This document shows, piece after piece, positions 1 to 7,076 of a stretch of DNA of 14,869 nucleotides. The stretch is from Pseudomonadota bacterium (lineage in GTDB: Bacteria; Pseudomonadota; Alphaproteobacteria; Caulobacterales; Caulobacteraceae). The notes under the pieces were generated by a model. It did not search any database. It saw only the letters and a program-made list of their open reading frames with translations, and was not told where the DNA came from. Made by a program: the position numbers and the translations under genes. The DNA is taken from contig JAEYWU010000066.1 in assembly GCA_023428785.1 (NCBI GenBank), positions 1 to 14,869 on the forward strand, written 5' to 3'. How positions within the stretch are numbered: position 1 is the stretch's first letter; each line of letters opens with the position of its first letter.

Positions 1-16
1 TCCCAGACCTGTGGAC

Positions 17-1294
17 TCAGGCGGCGCTGTCGGGCGTCGCGGTCTTCTTGCCCTTGGTCTCGGCGTAGATCAGCAGCGGCTGGGCCTTGCCCTCGATGAC
101 CTCGGCGTTGACCACGACCTCCTCGACGCCCTCGAAGGTGGGCAGCTCGAACATGGTCTCCAGCAGGATGCCTTCCAGGATGGAGCGCAGGCCGCGGGCG
201 CCGGTCTTGCGGGTGATGGCCTTCTTGGCCACCGCCGACAGGGCGTCGTCCGTGAACGTCAGGTCGACGTTCTCCATCTCGAACAGACGCTTGTACTGCT
301 TGACCAGGGCGTTCTTCGGCTCGGTCAGGATGGTGACCAGGGCTTCCTCGTCGAGGTCCTCCAGCGTCGCCAGCACGGGTAGGCGGCCGATGAACTCGGG
401 GATCAGGCCGAAACGCATCAGGTCGTCCGGCTCGACGCCCTTGAGGATGTCGCCCGTGCGGCGTTCGTCGATTTCCTTGACCTTGGCGCCAAAGCCGATC
501 GAGGCCCCGTCGCCGCGCGCCGAGATGACCTTCTCGAGGCCGGCGAAGGCGCCGCCGACGATGAACAGGATGTTGGCGGTGTCGACCTGCAGGAACTCCT
601 GCTGCGGATGCTTGCGACCGCCCTGCGGGGGCACCGAGGCGACGGTGCCTTCCATGATCTTCAGCAGGGCCTGCTGCACGCCCTCCCCGCTCACGTCGCG
701 GGTGATCGAGGGGTTGTCCGACTTGCGCGAAATCTTGTCGATCTCGTCGATGTAGACGATGCCCCGCTGGGCCCGCTCGACGTTGTAGTCCGAGGCCTGG
801 AGCAGCTTGAGAATGATGTTCTCGACGTCCTCGCCCACATAACCGGCTTCGGTCAGGGTGGTGGCGTCGGCCATGGTGAAGGGCACGTCGATGATCCGCG
901 CCAGCGTCTGGGCCAGCAGCGTCTTGCCCGAGCCGGTCGGCCCGATCAGCATGATGTTCGACTTGGCCAGCTCGACGTCGTTGTTCTTCGTCGCGTGGTT
1001 CAGCCGCTTGTAGTGGTTGTGAACGGCGACGCTCAGCACCTTCTTGGCGTGCGCCTGGCCGATCACATAGTCGTCAAGAACCTCGCGGATCTCCTTGGGC
1101 GACGGCACGCCGTCCTTGGCCTTGGCGAAGCTGATCTTGTGCTCTTCACGGATGATGTCCATGCAGAGCTCGACGCATTCATCGCAGATGAACACGGTCG
1201 GCCCGGCGATGAGCTTGCGCACCTCGTGCTGGCTCTTCCCGCAGAACGAGCAATACAGGGTGCTTTTGGCGTCTGTGCCGGCGGCTTTGGTCAT
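17..1294 (-). CDS. clpX: ATP-dependent Clp protease ATP-binding subunit ClpX
   Basis: This gene encodes the AAA+ unfoldase that recognises, unfolds and feeds substrates into the ClpP chamber in the cytoplasm. The 425-residue product has the usual family length. The N-terminal zinc-binding domain has cysteines 15, 18, 37 and 40. The Walker A motif GPTGSGKT is at 118-125, the pore loop GYVG at 151-154 and Walker B with DEID at 183-186. RKH pore residues are at 227-229, the ClpP-docking IGF loop at 266-268 and the sensor-2 GARGLR at 365-370. All motifs look intact. The ATG start is supported by an upstream GAGAAGGG. The stop codon lies 16 bases from the window edge, so its terminator cannot be seen. 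It is divergent from the cicA-like gene across 189 bases, where I found no convincing promoter, only an A-rich patch near 1383-1390 and a GATTC site at 1355-1359. In this cluster clpX is therefore transcribed separately from clpP. Confidence 0.98.
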   Translation of the reverse strand: MTKAAGTDAKSTLYCSFCGKSQHEVRKLIAGPTVFICDECVELCMDIIREEHKISFAKAKDGVPSPKEIREVLDDYVIGQAHAKKVLSVAVHNHYKRLNHATKNNDVELAKSNIMLIGPTGSGKTLLAQTLARIIDVPFTMADATTLTEAGYVGEDVENIILKLLQASDYNVERAQRGIVYIDEIDKISRKSDNPSITRDVSGEGVQQALLKIMEGTVASVPPQGGRKHPQQEFLQVDTANILFIVGGAFAGLEKVISARGDGASIGFGAKVKEIDERRTGDILKGVEPDDLMRFGLIPEFIGRLPVLATLEDLDEEALVTILTEPKNALVKQYKRLFEMENVDLTFTDDALSAVAKKAITRKTGARGLRSILEGILLETMFELPTFEGVEEVVVNAEVIEGKAQPLLIYAETKGKKTATPDSAA

Positions 1295-1483
1295 AGACCC
1301 TTCTCACTCTCGCGGTGGACCTCGATATGAGGCCAAACGCGCTTCCCTCGCGTTGATTCCCGAATAATGGGCGCAAAGGTCTTCAAAAAATGACAATCAC
1401 CCATCCCCGCGCCCGCCACAACCCCGCGAAAGCGGAGCAGGAGGCGGAAGCGAACGGTTCACTGTTGATGGGGATCACGGCGA

Positions 1484-2131
1484 ATGTCTGACATGGGAAG
1501 CGGCGCTCCGTTTCGCCAGACGCCCCGCAAGGATCAGGCCATCGTGGCCTTCGACTTCGACGGCACCCTGACGATCCGGGACAGTTTCACCGAATTCCTG
1601 CGCTGGCGGGCCGGTCCCGGCGGCTGGGCGCTGGGCCTGGTGAGGATGGCGCCGGCGGTGGCGACCTACGCCCGCGACCGCGACCGGGGGCGGATCAAGG
1701 CCGCCTCGGTGCGCGAATTCCTACGGGGTGTGGACCGCGCGACACTGGAATCAGACGCCGAACGCTTCGCTGACCGGATCTGGGACAGGTTCCTGCGGCC
1801 GGACGCGCTCGCCGTCTGGAACGCCTGGGGCGACAAGGGCGCGCACCGCGTCATCGTCACCGCCAGCCCGGAGACCACCGTCTCCCCCTTCGCCCGCCGG
1901 CTGGGCGCCGAGGCCCTGCTGGGCACGCCGCTCGTATTCGACTCAGACGACCGCGTCACCGGCGCCTTCGCCAGTCCCAACTGCCGCGGCGAGGAGAAGG
2001 TGCGGCGGCTGCAGGCGGTCTATGGCGAGGATGTCCGGCTGGCCGCCGCCTACGGCGACACCTCCGGCGACACGGAGATGCTGGCCCTCGCCGACGCGCC
2101 GGGGTTCCGGGTGTTCACGGGCCGCCCCTGA
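1484..2131 (+). CDS. cicA: HAD-superfamily phosphatase, CicA-like
   Basis: The 215-residue product is a HAD-superfamily phosphohydrolase of the phosphoserine-phosphatase-like IB type. Motif I is DFDGT at 24-28, giving the nucleophile Asp24 and acid/base Asp26. Motif II is the VTAS stretch at 125-128, motif III is Lys172, and motif IV is GDTSGDTEML at 191-200 with Asp192 and Asp196. A helical cap probably lies between about residues 30 and 115. The name rests on position and family: in Caulobacter crescentus a HAD gene called cicA lies between clpP and clpX, and its dosage is reported to matter for growth and cell shape. The physiological substrate cannot be read from the sequence. The start is uncertain: ATGs at 1484 and 1493 are both possible, and the ribosome-binding site is weak. 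It is oriented against all its neighbours and ends 6 bases from the end of the convergent secreted-protein gene, with no room for a terminator. Confidence 0.88.
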   Translation: MSDMGSGAPFRQTPRKDQAIVAFDFDGTLTIRDSFTEFLRWRAGPGGWALGLVRMAPAVATYARDRDRGRIKAASVREFLRGVDRATLESDAERFADRIWDRFLRPDALAVWNAWGDKGAHRVIVTASPETTVSPFARRLGAEALLGTPLVFDSDDRVTGAFASPNCRGEEKVRRLQAVYGEDVRLAAAYGDTSGDTEMLALADAPGFRVFTGRP

Positions 2132-2137
2132 GGCTTC

Positions 2138-3049
2138 TCACTCGGCCGGGTCGCCCCGCAGCTCGTGGGCCAGACGCCCGCCCTGCTGGCCGGCGGAGGC
2201 GCGGCGCGTCGGATCGTATTCATACAGCGAGTTCAGATAGGCCCGGTCCCACTCCGTAAGGCCGGGGATCGAGGGCTCCTCGAACAGGTTGAGGATGGTC
2301 TCGAATGATCCGGTCTCGCCTTGCGGATCGATCTGGGCGTAGGCCACCATCAGCAGGTAGTCGCACAGCTGGGCGATGGTGACGTCAGCCAGCCGCTCGA
2401 CATCCACCAACACCATGGCCTTCACCATATCGTCCCGAATGCGGGACTGATGCTGCGACTTGGCGAAAACCCGTAGCTGTTCCGGGGGTCGCCCCGGCAG
2501 GCGAACGGCCGGCCGCAGCTGCTGGTCGAAGATGTCGAAGTGCATCGGGATGCTGATGTGCCACCAACGCACCGCGTCGTCGCTCGAGACGAAGTGGTCC
2601 AGCGCGCTCCGTCCCGCCACCGTGCTGCCGACCGGGGGCCGGAAAGCGCCGGGGCTGCGCTCCGCCCAGGCCTGCGCCGTCGCCGGTCCGTCGTCCGTAC
2701 CGATGACAAAGACGTTGGGCCGGCAGTCCAGATCGCCCACCGGCAGGCCCAGTTCGTCGGCGCGGACCACCAGCTGGTCGGCGATCGCCCGCGCCGCGTC
2801 GCCGCTGAAGTTGACCACGCCGAAGCAGACGGGTTGAGCCCACCGGGCCAGGCCCCGACGCCGGACCGGCTGGGCGATCTCGTCGACGAACTGGCGGGCG
2901 CGCTCCTCCAGGGGCCGGCCGTCGACGATCACATCCTCAAGGGTGCTGGCGGGCGGCTCCTGATCGGGCTCAACCGGCGGAGTCTGGGCCCCGGCCGGCG
3001 CGGCGCCAGCCAGCATCGTCGCCGCGATCAACCCCAACCAGCGGACCAT
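2138..3049 (-). CDS. Secreted protein of unknown function (paralogue A of the pair flanking clpP)
   Basis: I do not recognise a characterised family. The 303-residue product begins with a signal peptide, with probable cleavage after AGA at residue 21, so it is expected in the periplasm or outside the cell. The mature part shares a clear pattern with the product of 4260-5153: a GRPL motif near 44-47, an FV(D/E)E motif, LARW followed by C75-x-GVVN, then C109-RPN, a paired RWW at 161-163 and a C-terminal T-(E/D)-WD-x-AYL stretch near 265-272. The two shared cysteines could form a disulfide. A third cysteine, C229, is not shared. The ATG is well supported by a GGAGG about 8 bases upstream. It starts 55 bases after the small conserved gene at 3105 and is probably cotranscribed with it. 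No enzyme motif was seen, so no function is assigned. Confidence 0.88.
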   Translation of the reverse strand: MVRWLGLIAATMLAGAAPAGAQTPPVEPDQEPPASTLEDVIVDGRPLEERARQFVDEIAQPVRRRGLARWAQPVCFGVVNFSGDAARAIADQLVVRADELGLPVGDLDCRPNVFVIGTDDGPATAQAWAERSPGAFRPPVGSTVAGRSALDHFVSSDDAVRWWHISIPMHFDIFDQQLRPAVRLPGRPPEQLRVFAKSQHQSRIRDDMVKAMVLVDVERLADVTIAQLCDYLLMVAYAQIDPQGETGSFETILNLFEEPSIPGLTEWDRAYLNSLYEYDPTRRASAGQQGGRLAHELRGDPAE

Positions 3050-3104
3050 TGGCCTGCCTCCGGATGTTCAGGCGGCCAGTCTACGCACTTTCCGGCAACC
3101 GGCG

Positions 3105-3425
3105 CTACCGGCCGTCGGCGTCGACGTCGAAGACCACGGCCCGGCCACGCGATGTCGGGTTCCACCCCGCCTCGATCGCGGCGGCCACGGCGTTGCGGAC
3201 GTGCTCGAGATTGACGAACTGCTTCTCCGTATCGGGCCGGCCGTTCGGACGCAGCGGCGCCGGAAACTGCACGATGGCCTCGCGCTTGAAGTCCTGCTGC
3301 CGCAGGGTCACCGCGATGCCTTCCCACTGGCCGCCGGTCGTCGGCCGGGGCTGGCGCCGGAGCTCCCAGTGATAGATGTCGCCGTCGACCTCGACGGTCC
3401 CCTTGGTGTCACGCGTCTGCTGCAT
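3105..3425 (-). CDS. Small conserved protein of unknown function
   Basis: The product is 106 residues from the ATG at 3425, or 112 from an ATG at 3443. The shorter form is preferred because AGGCGG lies just before it, while the longer start follows the clpP terminator directly and has no ribosome-binding site. There is no signal peptide or membrane segment. The sequence alternates predicted beta strands (IYHWELRRQP, EGIAVTLR, REAIVQFP) with one helix near EHVRNAVAAAIEAGW and ends in GRAVVFDV. From memory, a similar family with a C-terminal AGW-(N/D)-P-x-SRG signature is widespread in Alphaproteobacteria, but no function is known to me. It sits between the clpP terminator and secreted paralogue A, so its transcription may depend on readthrough from clpP. 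Codon use resembles its neighbours. Confidence 0.75.
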   Translation of the reverse strand: MQQTRDTKGTVEVDGDIYHWELRRQPRPTTGGQWEGIAVTLRQQDFKREAIVQFPAPLRPNGRPDTEKQFVNLEHVRNAVAAAIEAGWNPTSRGRAVVFDVDADGR

Positions 3426-3445
3426 GACCGCCTGATAGCACATAC

Positions 3446-3475
3446 GAAAAAGGGCGCACCGTTCAGGCGCGCCCC
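3446..3475 (-). terminator. Intrinsic terminator of clpP
   Basis: Read on the minus strand, a 9-bp stem (GGGCGCGCC with GGTGCGCCC, one G-T pair) closes a 5-base loop and is followed by five Ts. It begins 25 bases after the clpP stop codon. The next gene starts within about 22 bases of the T-run. Confidence 0.85.
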
Positions 3476-3499
3476 TTCCCGTCGTCGTTGAGGGAACGC

Positions 3500-4147
3500 T
3501 CAGCTCCCCGGCGTCTTCACGCCATCCTCATCGGCCTGTTCGCGACGGTCGTAGACGTGGTCGACCAGGCCCCAGGCCTTGGCCTCTTCCGCGCTCATGA
3601 AATGGTCGCGGTCCAGCGTCTTCTCGACCTCCTCATAGGTCTGGCCGGTGTGGTGGACGTAGATCTCGTTCAGCCGCCGCTTGGTGTAGCGGATGTCCTC
3701 CGCGTGCCGCTCGATGTCCGAGGCCTGGCCGCGGAAGCCGCCGGAGGGCTGGTGGACCATGATACGGGCGTTCGGCAGGGCGACGCGCTGACCCTTTTCA
3801 CCGGCCGTCAGCAGGAAGGAGCCCATCGAAGCCGCCATGCCCATGCAGACGGTCGAAACAGGCGAGCGGATGTATTGCATGGTGTCGTAGATCGCCATGC
3901 CGGCGGTCACCACGCCACCGGGCGAGTTGATGTACATGGCGATTTCCTTCTTGGGGTTCTCGGACTCCAGGAAGAGCAGCTGCGAGCAGATCAGCGAGGC
4001 CATGCCGTCCTCGACCGGACCGGTCAGAAAGATGATCCGCTCCTTCAGGAGGCGCGAGAAGATGTCGTAGGCGCGTTCGCCACGGCTGGTCTGCTCGACT
4101 ACCATAGGGACGAGGTTCATGGTCAGGTTCTCGACGGGATCGCGCAT
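3500..4147 (-). CDS. clpP: ATP-dependent Clp protease proteolytic subunit ClpP
   Basis: This is the serine peptidase that forms the tetradecameric proteolytic chamber used by ClpX and ClpA. The product is 215 residues from the ATG at 4147. The catalytic triad is visible: Ser107 in MAASMGS, His132 in VHQPSGG and Asp181 in TLDRD. The IYDTMQYI, INSPGG and QASDIERHA signatures are intact. The reading frame stays open upstream to 4402, but that extra 85 residues is Arg/Pro-rich and lies over the end of the neighbouring secreted-protein gene, so it is rejected. An ATG at 4120 (MNLVPMVVEQ) is also possible, but the longer start matches the usual short alphaproteobacterial N-terminal propeptide. A heat-shock-like promoter precedes it and an intrinsic terminator follows. 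Unlike many bacteria, clpX is not directly downstream. Confidence 0.97.
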   Translation of the reverse strand: MRDPVENLTMNLVPMVVEQTSRGERAYDIFSRLLKERIIFLTGPVEDGMASLICSQLLFLESENPKKEIAMYINSPGGVVTAGMAIYDTMQYIRSPVSTVCMGMAASMGSFLLTAGEKGQRVALPNARIMVHQPSGGFRGQASDIERHAEDIRYTKRRLNEIYVHHTGQTYEEVEKTLDRDHFMSAEEAKAWGLVDHVYDRREQADEDGVKTPGS

Positions 4148-4211
4148 CAGTTCCGGCTTTCTCGATATTTGTCGGCAGGGCGAATCAAGGACGCCCCGCC
4201 CTTTGAAGCGG

Positions 4212-4240
4212 ATATCGCCTTGCCGAAGTGTTGATTCAAG
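4212..4240 (-). promoter_or_regulatory. Candidate RpoH (sigma-32) promoter of clpP
   Basis: On the minus strand CTTGAA (4240-4235) is followed after 17 bases by CGATAT (4217-4212). This resembles the alphaproteobacterial heat-shock consensus CTTGAA-N17-CyATaT. The expected start of transcription, near 4205, gives a leader of roughly 58 bases. A GANTC site (4233-4237) overlaps the -35 element. Confidence 0.6.
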
Positions 4241-4259
4241 GCCGTGAGGGCGCCGGGCG

Positions 4260-5153
4260 CTAATCCTCGGGCGATGCGGCGGCGGCCTCGGCCTCGCCGG
4301 CGGCGCGCTCCGCCTCCGCCTGGGCCTGGATTTCACGCGACGCTTCGAGCGCGATCTGGCGCGCCTGACGCTCAGGATCGGCGGCGTCGCCCCGCATCTC
4401 ATACAGAGCGCGCAGATAGGCCAGATCCCAGTCGGTCATCCGCTGGGTACGCGAACCGTTCGGCGTGAACAGGTTGAAGACCGTGTCATAGCCGGTCGGG
4501 TCGATCTGGGCGTCGACCTGGGCCAGCGCCACCATCGAGATGTAGTCGGCCAGGGATGCGAACGACACCTGCCCGATGCGGCTGGTGTCCAAGATGATGA
4601 TGACGTGGCCGAGAGCCTCTTCGTGGCTTTGGCGCAGGCGAGAGGCGGTCACCCCGAAGGCGGCCGTGCGGGTATAGGTCACCGACCACCAGCGGACGGG
4701 CGCGCCTGAGGTCTGGAAGTGCTCCAGGGCGTCGCGGCCCAGGTTGGTGTTGCCGATATCCGGACGGAAGACCTGCGGGTCCTCCTCAACCAGGGCGCGG
4801 GCGAGGGCGTCGCCGTCGGAGTCGGCGAGGATCAGGATGTTGGGGCGGCAGCCCGGATCACCCGGCTGCAGCCCGACCACCATCGCCACGGCCGAGACCT
4901 GGTCGGCCAGGATCTGGGCGTAGCGGTTGTTCATATTGACCACGCCCACGCAGACCCGACGGTCCCAGCGCGCCAGGTTCTGGTCACGCTGGGCGACACC
5001 GACTTCCTCGACGAAGGACTGGACGGCTTCTCGCAGGGGCCGGCCGATGACGGTGACCTCTTCGACTTCGTTCTCGGGTTGAGTCTGGGCGAAGGACGGC
5101 GAGGCGAAACCGGCCAGGGCGGCAGCGAGGACGAGGCTGGAAACTAGACGCAC
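4260..5153 (-). CDS. Secreted protein of unknown function (paralogue B of the pair flanking clpP)
   Basis: The 297-residue product is a paralogue of the protein at 2138-3049. It has a signal peptide with probable cleavage after SFA at residue 22. The shared core is GRPL at 37-40, FVEE at 47-50, LARW then C68-x-GVVN, C102-RPN, VRWW and a TDWDLAYLRALYE stretch. It differs by a C-terminal Ala/Glu-rich tail over about the last 40 residues that looks helical or coiled-coil. The start is GTG at 5153, supported by GGAG 7-10 bases upstream; the frame gives no better ATG. That GGAG lies directly after the T-run of the tig terminator, so expression may depend on readthrough from tig. The gene ends 20 bases before the clpP -35 element. 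No catalytic motif was seen and no function is assigned. Confidence 0.87.
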   Translation of the reverse strand: MRLVSSLVLAAALAGFASPSFAQTQPENEVEEVTVIGRPLREAVQSFVEEVGVAQRDQNLARWDRRVCVGVVNMNNRYAQILADQVSAVAMVVGLQPGDPGCRPNILILADSDGDALARALVEEDPQVFRPDIGNTNLGRDALEHFQTSGAPVRWWSVTYTRTAAFGVTASRLRQSHEEALGHVIIILDTSRIGQVSFASLADYISMVALAQVDAQIDPTGYDTVFNLFTPNGSRTQRMTDWDLAYLRALYEMRGDAADPERQARQIALEASREIQAQAEAERAAGEAEAAAASPED

Positions 5154-5165
5154 GCGGGCGCTCCG

Positions 5166-5199
5166 AAAATGAAAACGCCGACCGCTAACACGGCCGGCG
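5166..5199 (-). terminator. Intrinsic terminator of tig
   Basis: On the minus strand an 8-bp stem (CGCCGGCC with GGTCGGCG, one G-T pair) closes an 8-base loop and is followed by TTTTCATTTT. It begins 34 bases after the tig stop codon, and the following gene starts 12 bases beyond it. Confidence 0.8.
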
Positions 5200-5232
5200 C
5201 AATCAGATCAGTGAATTCGGCGACAGGCCGGA

Positions 5233-6582
5233 TCAGGCCGGTTCGTCGTCCTTGAAGAGCTCCTCGCGGTCGACCTTCTTGTCGGTGACCTTGGCCTGTT
5301 CGAAGATCCAGTCACAGACCTTTTCTTCGTAGATCGGCGCGCGCAGGGCGTTGGTGGCGTTCGGGTTCTGGCGGTAGAAATCCATCACCTGACGCTCCTG
5401 ACCCGGGTATTGGCGGGCTTCCTGGACGATGGCGTTGGAGACTTCCTGGTCGGACACCGTGACATTGGCGCCACGGCCCATTTCGGCCAGGACCAGACCC
5501 AGACGCACGCGACGCTCGGCGATGGCCTTGTAGTCTTCCTTCAGCTTCTTGTCGGACTTCTTGGAGTCTTCCTCGTCCAGACGGCCGGCGGCCTTGTCGG
5601 CTTCGACCTGACGCCAGATGCCGTCGAACTCAGCCTCGACCATCTTGGGCGGAAGGGCGAAGTCATGGCCCTTGTCGAGCGCGTCGAGAAGGGCGCGCTT
5701 CAGCTTGAAGCGCGACTGGCGGTCGTTGTTGGCCTGCAGGTTCTGCTTCACCAGCTCCTTGAGCTTATCGAGGCTATCAAGGCCGATGGCCTTGGCGAAC
5801 TCGTCGTCGGCTTCGGCCTTCTTGGGGGCCTTGATGGCCTTGACGGTGACATCGAAGGTCGCGGCCTTGCCTGCCAGGTGAGCGGCGCCGTAGTCCTCGG
5901 GGAAGGTGACCTCGATCTGCTTTTCGTCGCCGACCTTGACGCCCTTCAACTGCTCTTCGAAGCCGGGGATGAAGCGGCCCGAGCCGATCACCAGCGGAGC
6001 GTCTTCCGCCGAGCCGCCCTCGAAGGCCTCGCCGTCGATCTTGCCGACGAAGTCGATGGTCAGCTGGTCGCCCTCGGCGGCCTTAGGGGCCTTGCCGCCC
6101 TTGTCCTCGAAGGTGGTGTTCTGGCTAGCCAGCTCGGCCACGGCCTCATCGACCTCGGCGTCCGTCGGCTCGTGGACCGGGCGCGACAGCTTCAGGCCCG
6201 AGGCGTCCATCGGGGTGAAGTCGGGCATGACTTCCAGGCTCATTTCGTAGGCCAGGTCAGCCTTGCCGGCGATGACGTCCTCGACGTCGGTCACCGGGGT
6301 GATTTCCGCCGGGGCGGCCGGACGCAGCTTGGCGTCTTCCAAGGCTTTCTGGCTCGAGGTGTTGACCTCGTCGTTGATGATTTCGCCCATCAGTTCACGG
6401 CCGAACATCTTGCGGACGTGGGCGGCAGGCACCTTGCCCGGACGGAAGCCCTTGAGCTTCATCGTCGGCGCGATCTCGGCGATCCGGGCGTCGAGACGGG
6501 CGGACAGGTCACCCTGCGGGATGGTCACGGCGATGACGCGTGACAGGCCTTCGCTGGATTTTTCGACGACTTGGATGGACAT
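5233..6582 (-). CDS. tig: Trigger factor (ribosome-associated chaperone and peptidyl-prolyl isomerase)
   Basis: Trigger factor binds the ribosome near the exit tunnel and receives nascent chains. The product is 449 residues from the ATG at 6582, close to the family norm. The N-terminal domain carries the ribosome-binding signature GFRPGKVP at 45-52. The FKBP-type isomerase domain spans about 168-250 (GDQLTIDFVGKIDGEAFEGG, IGSGRFIPGFEEQL, VTFPEDY). The rest is the helical C-terminal chaperone domain with a charged end. The frame is open to an upstream ATG at 6651, but that extension crosses the leader hairpin and lacks family similarity, so the start MSIQVVEKSSEG is chosen. The ribosome-binding site is weak (GAAGA about 10 bases upstream). 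Its position next to clpP follows the common tig-clpP-clpX order. Confidence 0.97.
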   Translation of the reverse strand: MSIQVVEKSSEGLSRVIAVTIPQGDLSARLDARIAEIAPTMKLKGFRPGKVPAAHVRKMFGRELMGEIINDEVNTSSQKALEDAKLRPAAPAEITPVTDVEDVIAGKADLAYEMSLEVMPDFTPMDASGLKLSRPVHEPTDAEVDEAVAELASQNTTFEDKGGKAPKAAEGDQLTIDFVGKIDGEAFEGGSAEDAPLVIGSGRFIPGFEEQLKGVKVGDEKQIEVTFPEDYGAAHLAGKAATFDVTVKAIKAPKKAEADDEFAKAIGLDSLDKLKELVKQNLQANNDRQSRFKLKRALLDALDKGHDFALPPKMVEAEFDGIWRQVEADKAAGRLDEEDSKKSDKKLKEDYKAIAERRVRLGLVLAEMGRGANVTVSDQEVSNAIVQEARQYPGQERQVMDFYRQNPNATNALRAPIYEEKVCDWIFEQAKVTDKKVDREELFKDDEPA

Positions 6583-6642
6583 GGGATCGGTCTTCTGGAG
6601 GCGGGCGCGACCGGAAACCGGACCGCGCGGCGTAAGGGTTCG

Positions 6643-6677
6643 AAAATGCAAAACGCCGCCCGTCCGGGCGGCCTTTT
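6643..6677. terminator. Terminator-like hairpin inside the tig leader
   Basis: A perfect 7-bp stem (6655-6661 with 6666-6672, GCCGCCC/GGGCGGC) with a 4-base loop has a T-rich run on both strands: GTTTTGCATTTT on the minus strand and CTTTT on the plus strand. It lies between the candidate tig promoter and the tig start codon, so on the minus strand it could act as an attenuator. On the plus strand it could stop antisense transcription leaving tig. Confidence 0.65.
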
Positions 6678-6689
6678 CGCGGAGGCGCC

Positions 6690-6718
6690 CTTATGTCGGC
6701 ATAGGGGCGTCAGGTCAA
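6690..6718 (-). promoter_or_regulatory. Candidate housekeeping promoter of tig
   Basis: On the minus strand TTGACC (6718-6713) and CATAAG (6695-6690) are separated by 17 bases. Transcription would start near 6683, about 100 bases before the tig ATG and about 10 bases before the leader hairpin. The -10 match is only moderate. Confidence 0.45.
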
Positions 6719-6836
6719 CGCTGGGCTTCGTGCGACAGGCGGTCACAAATATCGGAGTTCCTGTGTCGTCCTGATGACAGAGCGATGGCCGCGAAACGGG
6801 CATGCTTGCCGTTACGTAAGCATAAGGATTCATGCC

Positions 6837-7046
6837 TTGGCGATTTCCGCCTCTGATTCAATCGACGCCGTCCTGCGGCATGCCGCTGACATCCTCGGAC
6901 CAGGAGAGGCGGCGAGGCTGCTCAGGGCCGCCATCTTTGCTGATCAGGTTGGAGAGGGGCCTGACATCTCTGCGGATATATCGCGGGCATTTCTGGCCCG
7001 CCTCGCAGCGGACAGCCGTGTTGAAGCAGACTGGACCGGCTTCTGA
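6837..7046 (+). CDS. Small protein of unknown function
   Basis: The product is 69 residues if it starts at the TTG at 6837, which has AAGGA (6824-6828) at an ideal 8-base spacing. An in-frame ATG at 6774 would give 90 residues, but its extra N-terminus (WPRNGHACRYV) looks non-coding and it lacks a clear ribosome-binding site. The predicted protein is acidic and helical: DSIDAVLRHAADILGPGEAARLLRAAIFADQ, then SADISRAFLARLAAD and a short end. There are no cysteines, signal peptide or membrane segments. I recognise no family. It is divergent from tig and ends 46 bases before tRNA-Leu. A competing frame with an ATG at 6832 gives a Pro/Cys/Trp-containing sequence and is less protein-like. Coding status is probable rather than certain. 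Confidence 0.55.
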   Translation: MAISASDSIDAVLRHAADILGPGEAARLLRAAIFADQVGEGPDISADISRAFLARLAADSRVEADWTGF

Positions 7047-7049
7047 CGC

Positions 7050-7076
7050 TTGCCTCGGAGCGTGGTGCGGCCTAGA
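7050..7076 (+). promoter_or_regulatory. Weak candidate promoter of tRNA-Leu
   Basis: TTGCCT (7050-7055) and CCTAGA (7071-7076) precede the tRNA by about 17 bases. CCTAGA resembles the Caulobacter GCTANA -10 element, but the 15-base spacer is short. Confidence 0.3.

Noticed and set aside
1295..1483. Heat-shock promoter for clpX
   Set aside because: TTTGAA and CCCATTAT are present on the minus strand around 1365-1390, but their spacing of about 10 bases is too short for a sigma-32 promoter.
4148..4402. N-terminal extension of clpP to an upstream ATG at 4402
   Set aside because: The extra 85 residues are Arg/Pro-rich, overlap the secreted paralogue B gene in another frame, and would contain the clpP promoter.
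6583..6651. Upstream ATG for tig at 6651
   Set aside because: It adds 23 residues not typical of trigger factor and abuts the leader hairpin; MSIQVVEKSSEG is the normal family start.
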